Shown here in pieces: positions 34,894 to 44,229 of a stretch of 64,000 nucleotides of DNA. The first letter of the stretch is position 1. The number at the start of each line of letters is the position of its first letter. This DNA is from Paenibacillus odorifer (GTDB lineage Bacteria; Bacillota; Bacilli; Paenibacillales; Paenibacillaceae). The notes below the pieces were generated by a model that searched no databases, was not told where the DNA came from, and saw nothing but the letters and a program-made list of their open reading frames with translations. The DNA is taken from NCBI RefSeq assembly GCF_000758725.1, contig NZ_CP009428.1:2666001-2730000 (forward strand), read 5' to 3'. Both the position numbers and the translations under genes were made by a program.

Positions 34894-35322
34894 TTATGCT
34901 TTGCTTGCACGCCGGCGGAACATTTGTCCGATAACTTCACTCAGTACAAGTCCAGCTGCAATTGCGCCAGAGAGCATTAATGCCCGAACAGCGATTTCTA
35001 CAGCCAGATTATAGTTTTCTTCCACAAATCTGCGCATAGCATCGTAAGCAAGGCCACCCGGAACAAGTGGGATAATGCCGCCTACACTAAAAATAATAAC
35101 CGGCATTTTGAAGGATCGTGCAAACAACTGGCTGACGATGCCCACAACTACAGTAGCTGCAAACGTAGCAACAACAGGCCCACACTCTACATCAAGGATC
35201 ACATACACCATCCAGCCTACCATTCCAGCAAAACCACACTGCAGTAGAGCGCGCTTAGGCGCATTAAATAAAATACAGAAGGTTGCCGCGGCGATAAAAC
35301 TGGTTATAAGTTGCAAAATCAT
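34894..35322 (-). CDS. ThrE-type exporter, small subunit (YjjB-like)
   Basis: A 142-residue integral membrane protein with about four to five hydrophobic helices and the ThrE_2 pattern (FAGMVGWMVYVILDVE, SVGGIIPLVPGGLAYDAMR around residues 82-100). The PLVPG motif is shared with the large subunit. With its neighbour it forms a split threonine/serine exporter of the YjjP/YjjB type. It starts 28 bp after the partner's stop and is read from the same minus-strand operon. Confidence 0.88.
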   Translation of the reverse strand: MILQLITSFIAAATFCILFNAPKRALLQCGFAGMVGWMVYVILDVECGPVVATFAATVVVGIVSQLFARSFKMPVIIFSVGGIIPLVPGGLAYDAMRRFVEENYNLAVEIAVRALMLSGAIAAGLVLSEVIGQMFRRRASKA

Positions 35323-35350
35323 GAAGGGCTAACCTCTTTCACATGGAGAA

Positions 35351-36115
35351 TTAAAATAGTGATAGTACAAGCCCAATGCCTGTACCGATCGCAAAAGCAG
35401 TTAGAAAGGCATCGGCTCCTTTGGATATGCCTGAGACCAGATGACCGGCCATCAGATCACGAACGGCATTTGTAATGAGTAGACCGGGTACTAGAGGCAT
35501 CACGGAGCCGATGATGATTTTGTCCATTTCTTGACCTATACCCAGCTTTACAGAATAGAAGGCTAGAAGTCCGATCAGGAAGGAAGCAGAGAACTCTGCA
35601 AAAAATCTAGTCTGCACAAGACGATGCAGGTAGATAACCGCAGCATAACCTAACCCGGAAATCGGCAATGCGGGGAGAGCATCCCACAAGCTGCCTTTAA
35701 ACATAACGGTGAAGCAAGCGCCGGTAAGTGCCGCAGCTATGATTTGCAGCCATACCGGATACGCATGTGCGGCATCATCGACCTCTCCTAATCGTGTCCG
35801 AGCTTCCTCGGCTGTAATCTGACGCTCGTTCAGACGCCGCGAGATATCATTAACCTCCGAGACTTTCTGCAGATCTGTGGTTCGCTCGGCAATCCGATAT
35901 AACTTAACGGGTTCCGTTCTATTTGTGGTGAACATAATAACGGTTGGCGTCACATAACTGTGTGCCCCTGGAAAACCGAGAGAAGCAGCCATACGTGTCA
36001 TTGTATCTTCTACTCTGTAGGTTTCTGCACCGTTTTGCAGCATGATCTTGCCAGCAAGAAGACAGAGATCAACGATTTCATAATAGGTAGTGTTAGTGTT
36101 GCTCGTGCTTTCCAA
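35351..36115 (-). CDS. ThrE-type exporter, large subunit (YjjP-like)
   Basis: A 254-residue protein. The N-terminal cytosolic part has CLLAGKIMLQNGAETYRVEDT, diagnostic for ThrE_1/DUF1212, and SYVTPTVIMFTT; the C-terminal part holds about five membrane helices with SVMPLVPGLLITNAVRDL (about residue 205). With the downstream small subunit it exports threonine, serine or dicarboxylates. Start is TTG after GGAGAAG. Promoter not identified. Confidence 0.9.
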   Translation of the reverse strand: MESTSNTNTTYYEIVDLCLLAGKIMLQNGAETYRVEDTMTRMAASLGFPGAHSYVTPTVIMFTTNRTEPVKLYRIAERTTDLQKVSEVNDISRRLNERQITAEEARTRLGEVDDAAHAYPVWLQIIAAALTGACFTVMFKGSLWDALPALPISGLGYAAVIYLHRLVQTRFFAEFSASFLIGLLAFYSVKLGIGQEMDKIIIGSVMPLVPGLLITNAVRDLMAGHLVSGISKGADAFLTAFAIGTGIGLVLSLF

Positions 36116-36272
36116 CTTCTCCGGTCCTCCCCTGGAATGTTACATATCTATGTGTATATACTTATGATTGTCGCTTCATTGTGTGAAAATAACAACCTCA
36201 ATATAGCATTATAAACGATATGGGATATATTTTAATATAGTTTAAGAAATAAAATGTATAAAGATGCACTGT

Positions 36273-37535
36273 TTATTTATAGTGCCCGCCAATTTTTCCG
36301 GATCTGTCCTTAAGTTGTCCGGCATCTGTGAACGATGCGGCGCGTCCAATGATCGATTCTCCGTATTTATTCTTCAGCGCATCAGTGGCCCGTTCGAGCT
36401 CGCGGTAGCGGGGGCGCGACTCAAATAAGGTTAGCTGATATTGGCTTTCGTCAGACAGATTGGACAGGCTTAGATGAATTCGGCGCACAGGCTGACCTTC
36501 CCAATGCTGTTTGAAAAGAGCGAGGGCGGCCTCGTATACCAGCTGGGTTGCATTCGTAGGATCGCTCATCGTAGTCTGTCTCGAGAAGCCGCTGGGGTCA
36601 TCAAAGCTGGCGCCTTGGCAGCCAACAGACACGACTGCACCATGCACCTTTAGTTTGCGGCTGCGCCTGCACACCAGCTCTGAGAGTTCCAGAATGATAG
36701 TCTTGATCTCTTGCAGTGTATAGTAGTCCCGTGGCAGCGTCATTTGGTGCCCGACGCTCTTGGGTGCAACTTCATAGGTAGCCGGACTTACAGGGCTATC
36801 GTCGATGCCATTGGCAATTCGCCAATATAGCTCGGCATCGATATCGCATTTTTTATGGAATTTCTCCCGCATGCGCCATTTCAGCTCGCTTATCGGCATC
36901 TCTGCCAAATGGCCAATCGTTGTGAGGCCCATGCTTTGGAAGTGCGCAGACATGCGGCGGCCTACCATAAACAACTCACTAATGGGCAGCGGCCAAAGTA
37001 CATCTGGAAGCTCTTCCTGAGTGAGGGTAAATAGACCCTCCGGGTTCTTCTTGGCCCACAGGTCGCAAGCCATTTTGGCGGTAACCTTGGAATAACCTAT
37101 ACCGATACGTGCGCGCACACCTGTATTTCTGCGGATCAGGTCCTGAATGGTCGTAGCGATCTGTCTTGGGCTGCCGAATAAGCCGAGGCTGCCGGTGATA
37201 TCAATAAACTGCTCATCGATGGAATAAGGTTCTACGAGGTCACTGAATTTGCGTAGAATGTCCGTGATTTGGGAGGAAACATCGATATATTGCTGCATAT
37301 GCGGTCTGACGACGATTACTTCGGGGCATTTCGCGAGTGCTTCCTTCAAGGTCTCGGCGGTAGTAATGCCAAAAGATTTGGCTAACGGACAAGCGGCAAG
37401 CACAATCCCGCTTCGTCTAGCCGGATCTCCGGCGACAATAAGCGGTTTGTTGCTGTATTGCGGATTAGAGGCCTTCTCCACGGAGGCGTAAAAGCTCTGA
37501 CAATCGGATAACAAAATAACACGCTCTTTATTCAT
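36273..37535 (-). CDS. Y-family DNA polymerase, UvrX/YqjW-like (SOS)
   Basis: A 420-residue translesion polymerase. Motifs are LLSDCQSFYASVEKA (residue 8 on; catalytic Asp, steric Phe-Tyr), PYSIDEQFIDITGS (about residue 102; catalytic Asp-Glu pair), GIGYSKVTAKMACD (about residue 147), plus a C-terminal little-finger domain. It belongs to the UvrX/YqjW group, usually partnered with a YolD-like protein. The promoter region carries a LexA box 61 bp before the ATG. Its YolD-like partner is not adjacent but lies at 63084 under its own LexA box. Confidence 0.92.
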   Translation of the reverse strand: MNKERVILLSDCQSFYASVEKASNPQYSNKPLIVAGDPARRSGIVLAACPLAKSFGITTAETLKEALAKCPEVIVVRPHMQQYIDVSSQITDILRKFSDLVEPYSIDEQFIDITGSLGLFGSPRQIATTIQDLIRRNTGVRARIGIGYSKVTAKMACDLWAKKNPEGLFTLTQEELPDVLWPLPISELFMVGRRMSAHFQSMGLTTIGHLAEMPISELKWRMREKFHKKCDIDAELYWRIANGIDDSPVSPATYEVAPKSVGHQMTLPRDYYTLQEIKTIILELSELVCRRSRKLKVHGAVVSVGCQGASFDDPSGFSRQTTMSDPTNATQLVYEAALALFKQHWEGQPVRRIHLSLSNLSDESQYQLTLFESRPRYRELERATDALKNKYGESIIGRAASFTDAGQLKDRSGKIGGHYK

Positions 37536-37595
37536 AGATTCACACTCTCCAGGTGAGGTAGAGATACGGTAGATGATTTTCTTATTATTATAATA

Positions 37596-37609
37596 CGAAC
37601 ATATGATCG
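37596..37609 (-). promoter_or_regulatory. LexA (SOS) box upstream of UvrX-like gene
   Basis: CGAACATATGATCG matches the Bacillus-type SOS box CGAAC-N4-GTTCG with one mismatch. Its position 61-74 bp before the start codon fits LexA control. Confidence 0.7.
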
Positions 37610-37616
37610 TGTATAT

Positions 37617-38219
37617 TCATATTTTTTTCCATTTCTCTTCAGTCTCCAAGGTGCAGAGACCTGTGGCCACACCCCCAGCGATAATCGTGAGGATGGAGTG
37701 GAAGAAGGTTTCTTTGGAAATCAGGAGTCCCCCCGCGCCGATAATTATGAAATCTGTCAAAAAAATGATGAGTCCAAGATTAAGCGGGAGATACCTTTTG
37801 ATATATTGAGCAAGCAGATCCGTTCCGCCTGTACTGGCTTTGAACCGCAGCATAAGCCCAAGACCCGTTCCCATTAAAAAACCGCCAATAATGGCGCTGG
37901 AAATGGAGCCGAACTCAAAATAATACAGAAAGTGGTACTGCAAAGGACCGAGAAGCTCAATCAGAAACGATGAGGTCAATAAACCTAATACACTATTGAA
38001 AAAGATATCGCGTTCCTTCAGCCAGGCTAACAGGAAAATCGGAAAGCTGCAGAGAAGGACAGCTATACCGATTTTGGCATCGGATAAATAATTGATGATG
38101 AGGGCTATTCCTATTATTCCCCCATCTAGGATTTTATATGGGACAAGAAAAAAATTAGTTGCTGCTGCAATGAGCAAGCTTCCGATCAGGATGATCGCGT
38201 ATCTTAATAATGACTGCAT
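37617..38219 (-). CDS. YitT/DUF161-family membrane protein, short form
   Basis: About 200 residues with five hydrophobic segments, starting YAIILIGSLLIAAATNFFL and containing PYKILDGGIIGIALII, the YitT signature, and GTGLGLMLRFKASTGGTDLLA (about residues 120-140 in part). Full-length family members have a C-terminal DUF2179 domain that is missing here. The start at 38219 has GGAG 9 nt upstream, whereas the maximal frame to 38291 lacks one. Likely a membrane transport protein of unknown substrate. Confidence 0.82.
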   Translation of the reverse strand: MQSLLRYAIILIGSLLIAAATNFFLVPYKILDGGIIGIALIINYLSDAKIGIAVLLCSFPIFLLAWLKERDIFFNSVLGLLTSSFLIELLGPLQYHFLYYFEFGSISSAIIGGFLMGTGLGLMLRFKASTGGTDLLAQYIKRYLPLNLGLIIFLTDFIIIGAGGLLISKETFFHSILTIIAGGVATGLCTLETEEKWKKI

Positions 38220-38291
38220 ATTTAACATCTCCACATTAAAGGCATGTCTTATAAATATGCTTGTCACTTCCAAAAAATTGCAGTGAAGCAA

Positions 38292-39773
38292 AAAAACTGA
38301 TTTCGGGCCTAATCATGCGGACCCAGGAGACCCTATTAGGTAGATTCAAGGCATTTTTTCGAGCTAACGGACCCAGTTGCAGCTATTCCCTCAAATATGG
38401 TTCAATTGCGGGCAAATTATGGGCAATAAGAGTTATGCAGTCCGAAACTTCCGCATAATAGGTGGAAAATCACAAATAGGTGCAGTGTGGTCCGATACGA
38501 TCAAGATCGAGCAAAGGTAGCTGATTTCGAGACGTAGACAGCTAGGTTATGCAACAGGTAACAAATTCTGCGCACGGAGTAGCTAGATTAAGCCATAGGT
38601 AGCTAATTCCGCACGGTGTAGATAGGTTGAACCCCAGACAGCTAGTTTAAACAATGGCTAGCACGTTTAGGAGCAAATTTGGCAGGCGGCGTTCTTTTCA
38701 GCAACTGTTCGGACTCAGTTGCCCTTATTTCCATGATTCCGCTCGTTTTGTCACACTATCGGACTCAGTTGCAGCTATTCGCTCAAATGCGCTCCTTTTC
38801 TGCGCAAATCAAGGGTAATAAGAGTCGTACAGTCCGAAACTGCCGCAAAATGGGCCGAAAATCACAAATAGGTGCAATACGGTCCGATACGATCAAGATC
38901 GAGCAAAAGGTAGCTGATTTCGAGACGTAGACAGCTAGGTTATGCAACAGGTAACAAATTCTGCGCACGGAGTAGCTAGGTTAAGCCATAGGTAGCTAAT
39001 TCCGCACGGTGTAGATAGGTTGAGCAACAGGTAACTAATTTCTCGCACGGAGTAGATAGGTTGAGCCCTAGACAGCTAGTTTAAACAATGGGTAGCACGT
39101 TTAGGATCAAATGCGCAGGCAGTGTTCTTTTTAGCAACTGTTCGGACTCAGTTGCCCTTATTTCCATGATTCCGCTCGTTTTGTCACACTATCGGACTCA
39201 GTTGCAGCTATTCCTACAAATGTGGTCCAATTGCGGGCAAATTATGGGCAATAAGAGCTATACAGTCCGAAACTTCCGCAAAATGGACGGAAAATCACAA
39301 ATAGGTGCAATCCGGTCCGCAACGGGGAATGCTATGAATGAATGATTAAGCTGACGCGTCTCCGGGGGATACAGAGAGTAGTGTGATGGCTGTGCGGTGA
39401 GTTACTTGCTGATAAGCTTTGGAGGGTCGAGCCGCATAATCAGCGTTGACCTATGGTAAGTATGAGTGCGCCACGCCTAGGAAGGTAAACTGGTAAAATT
39501 ATTGCAAGAAGCAAGAAGCAAGAAGCAAGAAGCAAGAAGCAAGAAGCAAGAAGCAAGAAGTACGAAGTAAGAGCAGCAGAAGGATTTAGGACGGATCACG
39601 GGTACACAATAAATGTGCCAATCGGAGTACTGCTCCATCACAATAGTTACCTAAGTTTCTCCGAGCTAGAGGAGCATCTCGCGTCCAATTAATCCAAAGC
39701 TGATCACGTAAGCCAGCAGCACAGAAGAAAGCCAGCCTCCCACAAGAAAGCTACAGGATCGCATTAACAACGA
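38292..39773. repeat. Intergenic repeat zone: two and a third copies of a ~0.4-kb unit with nested ~40-bp repeats
   Basis: No gene is supported. The unit runs from GGACTCAGTTGCAGCTATTC through GGCAATAAGAGTTATGCAGTCC to a set of ~40-bp sub-repeats (AGGTAACAAATTCTGCGCACGG, variants with TAGATAGGTTGA). Copies of GGTCCGATACGATCAAGATC start at 38489 and 38881 (392 bp apart); copies of GGACTCAGTTGCCCTTATTT at 38711 and 39144 (433 bp apart), the extra 41 bp being one more sub-repeat. The two ends of each block are imperfectly complementary (GGACTnAGTTGC... and ...ATACAGTCC), so each could fold as a large hairpin. The part after about 39340 is unique except for the 7-bp array. Confidence 0.85.
39504..39559 (+). 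repeat. 7-bp microsatellite (GCAAGAA) x 8
   Basis: Eight perfect tandem copies of GCAAGAA, followed by degenerate TACGAAG. Non-coding; length likely unstable. Confidence 0.95.
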
Positions 39774-39809
39774 AAACAGCACGCCTCCATTATGAGACGT
39801 GCTGTTTTT
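39774..39809. terminator. Terminator downstream of the AraC gene
   Basis: AAACAGCACG/CGTGCTGTTT stem with T-rich and A-rich flanks, placed just beyond the end of the minus-strand AraC gene. Confidence 0.7.
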
Positions 39810-39813
39810 GCTG

Positions 39814-40680
39814 TTATCGGGAATACCGCTTGCGGAAGCGAAGCGGAGAGATTCCGATCTGGTGAGTAAAGCGACGAGAGAAGTAGGCGGTGCTCTCGAA
39901 ACCGATACGTTCTGCGATCGCAGCTATAGGCATCTCTGTCTTAAGCAGAAGCAGCTTGGCCTGTTCCAAACGGTAATCCGTTAAATACTCCATCGGAGTC
40001 AGTCCATATACGCGTTTCATGCAGCGGGCAAGGTAGTTATAATGAAAATGCAGCGCATCCGCCAGAGAGGCATTGGAGAGAGGCTCCGCATAATGATTGC
40101 GGATATAAGTCTCCGTCTTCTCGGCAATCTCTACCGCATGACTTTCTGAAGTATCATGCTGCGCTAGATCCATCATCCGCAGCATTTCTTCAAAAATCCT
40201 TTGCTGCTCCCAAACTGCACTGGAACGTCTTCCAGTGGACAGCTGTAAAAGCTTCTCAGCTTGTCCACTCCGTTTAAAGGGATCAGGAAGGGGACCAAAC
40301 TGCGGGATGCGAATGGTATATGGATGAGTAAGAAACTGCCGGAAATGTGTCTCTCGGTTGATATACACAGGCTCGCCTTCAGAGCTTGACCAATCTGCGA
40401 GGGTATGAAAATGAATCCAAATAAACGAAGTCAGCTCCTCGCAAGACTTAACGGAATAATGATAGCGGTCAGGCAGCAGAAGCAGCGTATGCCCAGCCGC
40501 AACCTCCCATTGATTATGCTCTTCACCGATAAATAGGCAACCTTGCTCTACAATAATCAGATCAAATAAGCCGATATGGCTTCTATTTGGATGCTGCTCT
40601 CCGGGTTGATAAACAGTGTGATTGCATTCCAGAAAATATGGAAAAGGCGGCGCTGCGAAATGTACATAGGAAGGACTCAC
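39814..40680 (-). CDS. AraC-family transcriptional regulator
   Basis: A 288-residue regulator. Residues 1-170 form a cupin-type sensing domain (VVEQGCLFIGEEHNQWEVAAGHTLLLLP in part). The C-terminal double HTH has SNASLADALHFHYNYLARCMK and IAERIGFESTAYFSRRF (about residues 200-275), the second being the conserved recognition motif. Start is GTG after AGAGAGG. It is divergent from the GH127 gene across 159 bp and probably controls it in response to an arabinose-containing sugar. Confidence 0.9.
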   Translation of the reverse strand: MSPSYVHFAAPPFPYFLECNHTVYQPGEQHPNRSHIGLFDLIIVEQGCLFIGEEHNQWEVAAGHTLLLLPDRYHYSVKSCEELTSFIWIHFHTLADWSSSEGEPVYINRETHFRQFLTHPYTIRIPQFGPLPDPFKRSGQAEKLLQLSTGRRSSAVWEQQRIFEEMLRMMDLAQHDTSESHAVEIAEKTETYIRNHYAEPLSNASLADALHFHYNYLARCMKRVYGLTPMEYLTDYRLEQAKLLLLKTEMPIAAIAERIGFESTAYFSRRFTHQIGISPLRFRKRYSR

Positions 40681-40839
40681 TGTGTTCTACCTCTCTTTTT
40701 ATCGTAGTCCGAGCTCAAATTGTCCTTGGAAATAGGAGTGTGAAATAGTACAAAAAAGGGGTTGCTTCTGATTATATTTTTTATCTATTGTACGCTCTAT
40801 AATTGTAATTAGCGAGTATAAAATAAGGCTAAGGGGAAG

Positions 40840-42810
40840 ATGATGATGAATAAAACGATCCAGGATCAGCAAGTTGTAAAAGATCAATCCGTTAGCATTA
40901 AAGATGATTTCTGGGGAAGTTATATAAAGCTGGTACAGGATGTTGTAATCCCGTATCAATATGAGGCATTGCACGACAAAGCAGCGGGAGCTGAGCCCAG
41001 TCATGCCATTGCTAACTTTGAGATTGCTGCGGGCCGGAAGAGCGGCGAATTTTACGGCTGGGTTTTTCAAGACAGTGATGTAGCCAAGTGGCTGGAGGCC
41101 GTAGGTTATTCCTTAAGCATCAAACGTGATCCCGAGCTGGAGCGTCAAGCGGATGAAGTGATTGACCTCGTTGGAGAAGCGCAGCAGGAAGACGGGTACT
41201 TAAATACTTATTTTACGATAAAAGAACCCGGCAAACGCTGGACTAATCTGAATGATTGCCACGAGCTGTACTGTGCTGGGCATTTCATTGAAGCCGCCGT
41301 TTCTTACTATGAAGCTACAGGCAAAAGAAAACTGCTCGACATCATGTGCCGAATGGTTGATCATATCGATTCTGTGTTTGGTCCGGAAGAAGGGAAAATG
41401 CGGGGATATGATGGTCATCAGGAGATTGAGCTTGCGCTCGTTAAGCTGTATCGGCTCACAGGTGAGGAGCGGTATTTGAAGCTCAGCAGCTTTTTTATTA
41501 ATGAGCGAGGTCAACAGCCGAATTTCTTAAAGCAACAATGGGATAGTCTGGGGAGTATCAATTTTTTCACAGGTCAGAAGGAGAATTTAGATTTAAAATA
41601 TTACCAAAGTCATCTTCCGGTAAGAGAACAGGAAGTGGCTGTAGGACACGCTGTGCGTGCGGTTTATATGTATACTGCTATGGCTGATCTAGCTGCACTT
41701 ACGGGAGATGATACCCTTCGCGAAGCATGCGAGAAGCTGTGGAATAACATCACTACTAAGCAAATGTACATTACTGGTGGGATCGGATCTACGCATCGGG
41801 GTGAAGCATTCACCTTCGATTATGATCTGCCTAATGATTCGGTGTACGCAGAGACTTGTGCTTCTATTGGGTTGATCTTTTTTGCACAACGGATGCTGAG
41901 AATATCGCCGGATGCACGTTATGCCGATGTCATGGAGCGGGCGCTTTATAACAATGTGTTGGGTTCGATGGCACAGGATGGTAAGCACTATTTTTATGTA
42001 AATCCACTGGAAGTATGGCCTAAGGCATGCAGCTGCAACCCAGATAAACATCATGTGAAGTCCGAGCGTCAAGGCTGGTTTGGCTGCGCTTGCTGTCCTC
42101 CGAATGTGGCGCGTCTGCTGACTTCGCTTAATCAATATATCTATACGATCCATGGTGATACGCTCTATACGAATTTGTATATTGGCAGTGAGCTGACAAC
42201 AAAGCTGGGTGGAACAGATGTTGCGATACAGCAAGAGAGTAACTATCCATGGGAAGGTACAGTCTCGATGAAGATTAATCCCGCAGTGGAAGCAGAGTTT
42301 GGAATTGCCTTGCGGATTCCATCTTGGAGCCAAGGAATGGAGATCAGAGTCAACGGTGAAGTAATGAATACTGCTGAGAACATCGAGCAGGGATACCTCG
42401 TTATCCGGAGACTGTGGAGAGCAGGAGATGTAATCGAAGTGCATGACCCTATGGAGGCACATCGTATCTACGCACATCCGAATTTGCGTGCAGATGCTCA
42501 AAAAGTAACGATTCAGCGTGGACCTCTTGTGTATTGCCTTGAAAGTATAGATAATGGTGAGCCTTTAAGCTCAATTTCTTTAAAAGAAGGCAGTGAACTT
42601 ACTGCGGCTTTTGATGAGACATTGCTCGGCGGCGCTGTTGTTGTCGAGGCAGAGGGGCTGCGTGTAGATAAAGAGGGCTGGAATGGTGAGCTTTACAGCA
42701 GAGTAAAAGCACCAGTTCAAACCGTTAAGGTTAAGGCGGTTCCGTATTACTTATGGGGAAATCGTGGCAGTGGTGAAATGAAGGTATGGATTCCGGAAGC
42801 CAGCGTTTAA
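40840..42810 (+). CDS. Glycoside hydrolase family 127 (beta-L-arabinofuranosidase-like)
   Basis: A 656-residue GH127 enzyme (DUF1680). The zinc/thiol site has CSCNPDKHHVKSERQGWFGCACCPPNVARL (about residues 398-427 in part), where the CACCPPN string is the family signature and the second Cys of the pair is the proposed nucleophile; the metal-binding Glu lies in VYAETCASIG (about residue 340). It would release beta-L-arabinofuranose from plant glycans in the cytoplasm, as no signal peptide is seen. AAGGGG precedes three consecutive ATG codons. Confidence 0.93.
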   Translation: MMMNKTIQDQQVVKDQSVSIKDDFWGSYIKLVQDVVIPYQYEALHDKAAGAEPSHAIANFEIAAGRKSGEFYGWVFQDSDVAKWLEAVGYSLSIKRDPELERQADEVIDLVGEAQQEDGYLNTYFTIKEPGKRWTNLNDCHELYCAGHFIEAAVSYYEATGKRKLLDIMCRMVDHIDSVFGPEEGKMRGYDGHQEIELALVKLYRLTGEERYLKLSSFFINERGQQPNFLKQQWDSLGSINFFTGQKENLDLKYYQSHLPVREQEVAVGHAVRAVYMYTAMADLAALTGDDTLREACEKLWNNITTKQMYITGGIGSTHRGEAFTFDYDLPNDSVYAETCASIGLIFFAQRMLRISPDARYADVMERALYNNVLGSMAQDGKHYFYVNPLEVWPKACSCNPDKHHVKSERQGWFGCACCPPNVARLLTSLNQYIYTIHGDTLYTNLYIGSELTTKLGGTDVAIQQESNYPWEGTVSMKINPAVEAEFGIALRIPSWSQGMEIRVNGEVMNTAENIEQGYLVIRRLWRAGDVIEVHDPMEAHRIYAHPNLRADAQKVTIQRGPLVYCLESIDNGEPLSSISLKEGSELTAAFDETLLGGAVVVEAEGLRVDKEGWNGELYSRVKAPVQTVKVKAVPYYLWGNRGSGEMKVWIPEASV

Positions 42811-42867
42811 GTTATCGGTAGACATAGATCTCGGGAATGACTGTGTTTTATCAGTATTTTCCAAGGG

Positions 42868-42900
42868 GGACAGCTGTAATTTACAGTCTGTCCTTTTCTT
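42868..42900 (+). terminator. Terminator after GH127 gene
   Basis: GGACAGcTGTAA...TTACAgtCTGTCC hairpin followed by TTTTCTTTTT. Confidence 0.75.
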
Positions 42901-42973
42901 TTTGCAAAAAGGAGAACACACGCGAAATGGCGAAATTAGAAGAAACATAGAAATATTCTTAAATCCTATAACA

Positions 42974-43471
42974 GTGGAGGCGGGCAATATTTATAATCAT
43001 GCTCCAGAGGGTTATACTTGTCCCTTTTGTTTGTTGGTTTCGGGCATTGAAAATGAACATGTGCGTTCTAAGCAAGCGGATATTATTTATAAAGATCATT
43101 ACATAACGGCTTTTATTGCTTCTCATTGGTATCCGAATAATGAAGGGCATGTTCTAATCATCCCTAATCAGCATATCGAGAATATTTACACATTGGATGT
43201 TGAGATCTCAAACCGGATACATGAGCTGGAAATTGAAATTGCTAAAGGTCTTAAAGAAGTTTATAAATGTGATGGCGTTTCTTCTAGACAACATAATGAG
43301 CCGGATGGCAGCCAAGATGTATGGCATTATCATTTACATGTGTTTCCAAGATATCATGCGGATAATCTGTATGGCACTTATGGGAAGTTATCGGATGAGA
43401 CAGCAAGAAAAAATTTCGCCCAATTATTAAGACGATATTTGAGCAACAATAAGAATATTGGGGCTTATTAA
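42974..43471 (+). CDS. HIT-family protein (histidine triad hydrolase)
   Basis: About 165 residues. CPFCLLVSG (about residue 14) and YITAFIASHWYPNNEGHVLIIP precede the histidine triad WHYHLHVFPRYH (about residue 119), the H-x-H-x-H catalytic motif for nucleoside phosphoramidate or dinucleoside polyphosphate hydrolysis. Start is unclear: GTG 42974 has no good RBS, GGAGG at 42976-42980 would suit the ATT at 42989, and a TTG at 42902 would add 24 residues. An AAGGAG-driven seven-codon frame (42927-42950) precedes it. Confidence 0.82.
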   Translation: MEAGNIYNHAPEGYTCPFCLLVSGIENEHVRSKQADIIYKDHYITAFIASHWYPNNEGHVLIIPNQHIENIYTLDVEISNRIHELEIEIAKGLKEVYKCDGVSSRQHNEPDGSQDVWHYHLHVFPRYHADNLYGTYGKLSDETARKNFAQLLRRYLSNNKNIGAY

Positions 43472-43489
43472 GTTGAAAGAGGGAGAAGT

Positions 43490-44125
43490 ATGAAGCCAAA
43501 CTTTTTCGAAAAAGTTATAGAGTCAGAAGAAGAGTTACGGTCTTTATTTGGGTACCCAAGCGAATTGGTTAACAACAAAACCATAACTTTTATAGATCAT
43601 CATTGCCGTGATTATATCTCAAAATCCCCAATGCTTTTTATGGCTACAAGCGGTTCGTCCGGTGCTTGTGATGTCTCTCCGCGCGGGGACGCAGAGGGTT
43701 TTGTTCACGTGTTGGATGATAAACATTTAGTGATCCCTGAACGCCCTGGGAACAGACGGTTTGATTCTTTGCGGAATATACTTGAGAACCCAAAAGTCGG
43801 TTTGATATTCATCATTCCCGGACTTGAAGAAACATTAAGAATAAATGGGCACGCGAGTATAGTTAAGGATGAAGAAATATTGAAACCTATGGAAGCGCAT
43901 GGTAAAGTCCCGGTCATTGGAATAGGCGTGGAAGTTGAAGAATGTTATATGCATTGTGCAAAAGCCTTTAAGCGGTCACATTTGTGGGATGACGATTATT
44001 GGCTTGCGAAAGAAGTATTGCCTAATCCATCAAAAATACTGGCGCAGCATGCCCGCAAACTTGGAGTTACTCCAGAGGATATCTCGAAATCACTAAAAGA
44101 AAGCTATGAAAAACGGCTATATTAA
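43490..44125 (+). CDS. Pyridoxamine 5'-phosphate oxidase-family flavoprotein (MSMEG_1061 type)
   Basis: A 211-residue FMN-binding split-barrel protein. FMATSGSSGACDVSPRGDAEG (about residues 51-70 in part), IPERPGNRRFDSLRNIL (about residue 83) and VGLIFIIPGLEETLRINGHA (about residue 102) follow the family order; ECYMHCAKAFKRSHLWD lies near the end. It may reduce or oxidise small molecules or bind heme/F420 analogues; substrate unknown. It starts 18 bp after the HIT gene, suggesting an operon. Confidence 0.88.
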   Translation: MKPNFFEKVIESEEELRSLFGYPSELVNNKTITFIDHHCRDYISKSPMLFMATSGSSGACDVSPRGDAEGFVHVLDDKHLVIPERPGNRRFDSLRNILENPKVGLIFIIPGLEETLRINGHASIVKDEEILKPMEAHGKVPVIGIGVEVEECYMHCAKAFKRSHLWDDDYWLAKEVLPNPSKILAQHARKLGVTPEDISKSLKESYEKRLY

Positions 44126-44229
44126 CATTTTTGACTTAGAAATGGAATGGGATTTGCCCTTCATTGTATGCTATATTTGATCTGGATAAGGCAACTGATC
44201 ATTTTACAGATAATATTGGAGGCATCACA

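Noticed and set aside
38261..39345. Several 64-85-codon frames in the repeat zone
   Set aside because: They repeat with the DNA unit, have no RBS and drift in frame between copies.
41689..42501. A 270-codon minus-strand frame inside the GH127 gene
   Set aside because: Complementary to a clear GH127 coding sequence; Cys/His/Arg-rich composition typical of shadows.
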